Source: Saprospiraceae bacterium UBA7328
GTDB taxonomy: Bacteria; Bacteroidota; Bacteroidia; Chitinophagales; Saprospiraceae
Assembly: GCA_002471345.1 (NCBI GenBank)
Contig: DKPS01000260.1
Coordinates: 1-6,291 of the forward strand
Reading direction: 5' to 3'
DNA: 6,291 nt
Positions within the stretch are counted from its first letter, which is position 1, and each line of letters begins with the position of its first letter. The notes under the pieces are model-generated. The model was not told where the DNA came from, searched no databases, and worked only from the letters and a program-made list of their open reading frames with translations. Shown here piece after piece: positions 5,306-6,291 of the stretch. The position numbers were made by a program, and so were the translations under genes.

Positions 5306-6116
5306 TTTGACAAAGGCAACATTTATTATTCCTATCAAGATCGAGACTGAAGATAGATTGAGAAATGTAATTACCTCAATCTGTTTTTTGCTATCTAACT
5401 TTGATACAACAGTTATGGTTAAAGAGGTTGATGACACGTCTATATTTCTAGAAGATGCTCTTCCACAAATAGTTGAGTTTTGTGAAAACACTGACGGTCT
5501 CCTTCATTCATTTGAAGATAGTAAAGGGTCTCTTTCATTCCATCGTCAGAGGGTTCTGAATGATATGATTATGGAATCTAAGACTGAGGTTGTAGTTAAC
5601 TATGATTGTGACATTCTTCTTCCAATATCGTCTTATCTAAATGCTTATAATAGTATCATAGAAAAAAAATTTGATGTTATGTATCCATATGGAGATGGAG
5701 ATTACCAATATCGTGTGATGGCTGATGATCAACTCGTATCTGATTTTTTAAATAATGAATTTGATTTTTCTATTTTAGAGAAGAAGTCTATTAAGCACGA
5801 TGCTAAGTATGGATTCTGTCAATTTTTACAAAGGGACGTTTATATTGAAGGTGGATTGGAGAATGAAAATTTTGTAGCATATGCTCCAGAAGACGTTGAA
5901 AGATTTTATAGATTTGGTGCTTTAGGATATACTATTGGGAGGATGGACACCATGGTCTATCATTTGGAACATGGAAGAACTCCTAATTCCTGGTTTACTA
6001 ACCCACATATGGATGAGAATAATCGGGAGTGGGAAAGAGTTCAAAAGATGGACTCTGAAACACTTAGAGAATACATTACATCACAAGATTACTACAAGCA
6101 GAGAATTGATGGATAA
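5295..6116 (+). CDS. GT-A fold glycosyltransferase with galactosyltransferase-like C-terminal region
   Basis: 273 residues. The N-terminal half is a GT-A nucleotide-sugar-binding domain: ATFIIPIKIETEDRLRN (8-24), with the IP.K/R.E..R..N pattern of this group, and YDCDILLP (103-110), whose D104 and D106 form the DXD metal site. The C-terminal half carries GGLENENFVAYAPEDVERFYR (186-206), equivalent to the G..NE.F.G.G.ED.D...R acceptor/donor region of beta-1,4-galactosyltransferase-type enzymes (Pfam Glyco_transf_7C), then YHLEHGR (222-228), the matching metal-ligand histidine segment. The family's usual glycine-tryptophan before ED is replaced by APED, so donor preference may differ. No membrane helix is visible, so it should act in the cytoplasm on a lipid-linked glycan. 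Its start lies 11 bases inside the GT2 gene, with a strong Shine-Dalgarno; its stop overlaps the GT25-type gene by 8 bases. Confidence 0.8.
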   Translation: MKHDLTKATFIIPIKIETEDRLRNVITSICFLLSNFDTTVMVKEVDDTSIFLEDALPQIVEFCENTDGLLHSFEDSKGSLSFHRQRVLNDMIMESKTEVVVNYDCDILLPISSYLNAYNSIIEKKFDVMYPYGDGDYQYRVMADDQLVSDFLNNEFDFSILEKKSIKHDAKYGFCQFLQRDVYIEGGLENENFVAYAPEDVERFYRFGALGYTIGRMDTMVYHLEHGRTPNSWFTNPHMDENNREWERVQKMDSETLREYITSQDYYKQRIDG

Positions 6117-6291
6117 GAATAAGTCACTTTATAAACTCAAAAAACTTCCTCCCATATATTATTTAAATCTGGATGATCAACCAGAGAGAAAAGAATATAT
6201 GGAAGAGCAATTTAAATACTGGGAGATTGAGAATTATACTCGCATCTCTGCATATGATGGTAGGGACGGTAGAGACCTTGGAGACATTCTT
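6109..6291 (+). CDS. Glycosyltransferase family 25 (LPS-type) N-terminus, cut by window end
   Basis: An open frame begins at ATG 6109 and runs 61 codons to the end of the window without a stop. The translation has PIYYLNLDDQPERKEYM (15-31) and YTRISAYDGRDGR (43-55). The strand-NLD-x-x-x-x-R-K start and the R-I-S-A-x-D-G block are the classic opening of GT25 (Glyco_transf_25) enzymes, known for galactose or glucose transfer in LPS and collagen glycosylation. It overlaps the previous gene's TAA by 8 bases in a different frame, and only a weak purine stretch (GAGA near 6101) precedes the start. The catalytic DXD region would be downstream and is not visible. The family call is firm from the N-terminal motifs; substrate is unknown. 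Confidence 0.82.
   Translation, partial: MDKNKSLYKLKKLPPIYYLNLDDQPERKEYMEEQFKYWEIENYTRISAYDGRDGRDLGDIL

Noticed and set aside
2801..5491. Minus-strand open frames at 2801-2989, 3469-3717 and 5261-5491
   Set aside because: Each lies opposite a well-supported gene with conserved motifs; none has a domain or a convincing ribosome binding site.

Overview
The window is a compact stretch of nucleotide-sugar and glycosyltransferase genes. All are on the + strand and there is almost no non-coding DNA: one 40-base gap lies between 3722 and 3761. Base composition is AT-rich (mid-30s % GC from hand-counted lines). No rRNA, tRNA, CRISPR, transposase or convincing promoter or terminator was seen. Such tight packing with ATGA start/stop overlaps fits a surface-glycan (LPS, O-antigen or capsule type) operon. 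It could sit in a marine bacterial genomic island or in the LPS-type cluster of a large T4-like cyanophage. No capsid, tail, replication or housekeeping marker is present, so host versus virus cannot be decided here. That part is inference.

Layout. (1) 1-254: the C-terminal end of a GDP-mannose 3,5-epimerase-like SDR enzyme, cut by the window edge. (2) 251-991: a complete ammonia-type NAD+ synthetase (nadE). (3) 988-1761: a class I SAM-dependent methyltransferase. (4) 1758-2864: a short nucleotide-sugar 6-dehydrogenase of the UDP-glucose/GDP-mannose dehydrogenase family. (5) 2861-3721 and 3762-4553: two tandem, divergent GT11 (alpha-1,2-fucosyltransferase family) genes, separated by the only gap. 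(6) 4550-5305: a GT2-type glycosyltransferase. (7) 5295-6116: a second GT-A-fold transferase with a galactosyltransferase-like C-terminal half. (8) 6109-6291: the start of a GT25-type glycosyltransferase that runs off the window and overlaps gene 7 by 8 bases.

How the genes may work together (inference): the epimerase would make GDP-L-galactose from GDP-mannose, and the dehydrogenase would make a UDP-uronic acid using two NAD+. The transferases (two GT11, one GT2, one galactosyltransferase-like, one GT25) would assemble the sugars, and the methyltransferase could cap or decorate the glycan. The NAD+ synthetase is the odd member. It is locked into the operon by ATGA overlaps on both sides and may supply cofactor to the dehydrogenase.

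The points most worth following are the pairing of a GDP-L-galactose-forming enzyme with two GT11 enzymes, the altered HxRRxD motif and extra loop in the first GT11, the nadE embedded in a glycan operon, and the pattern of translational coupling. I did not see a wholly new class of system. The novelty is in the gene combination.
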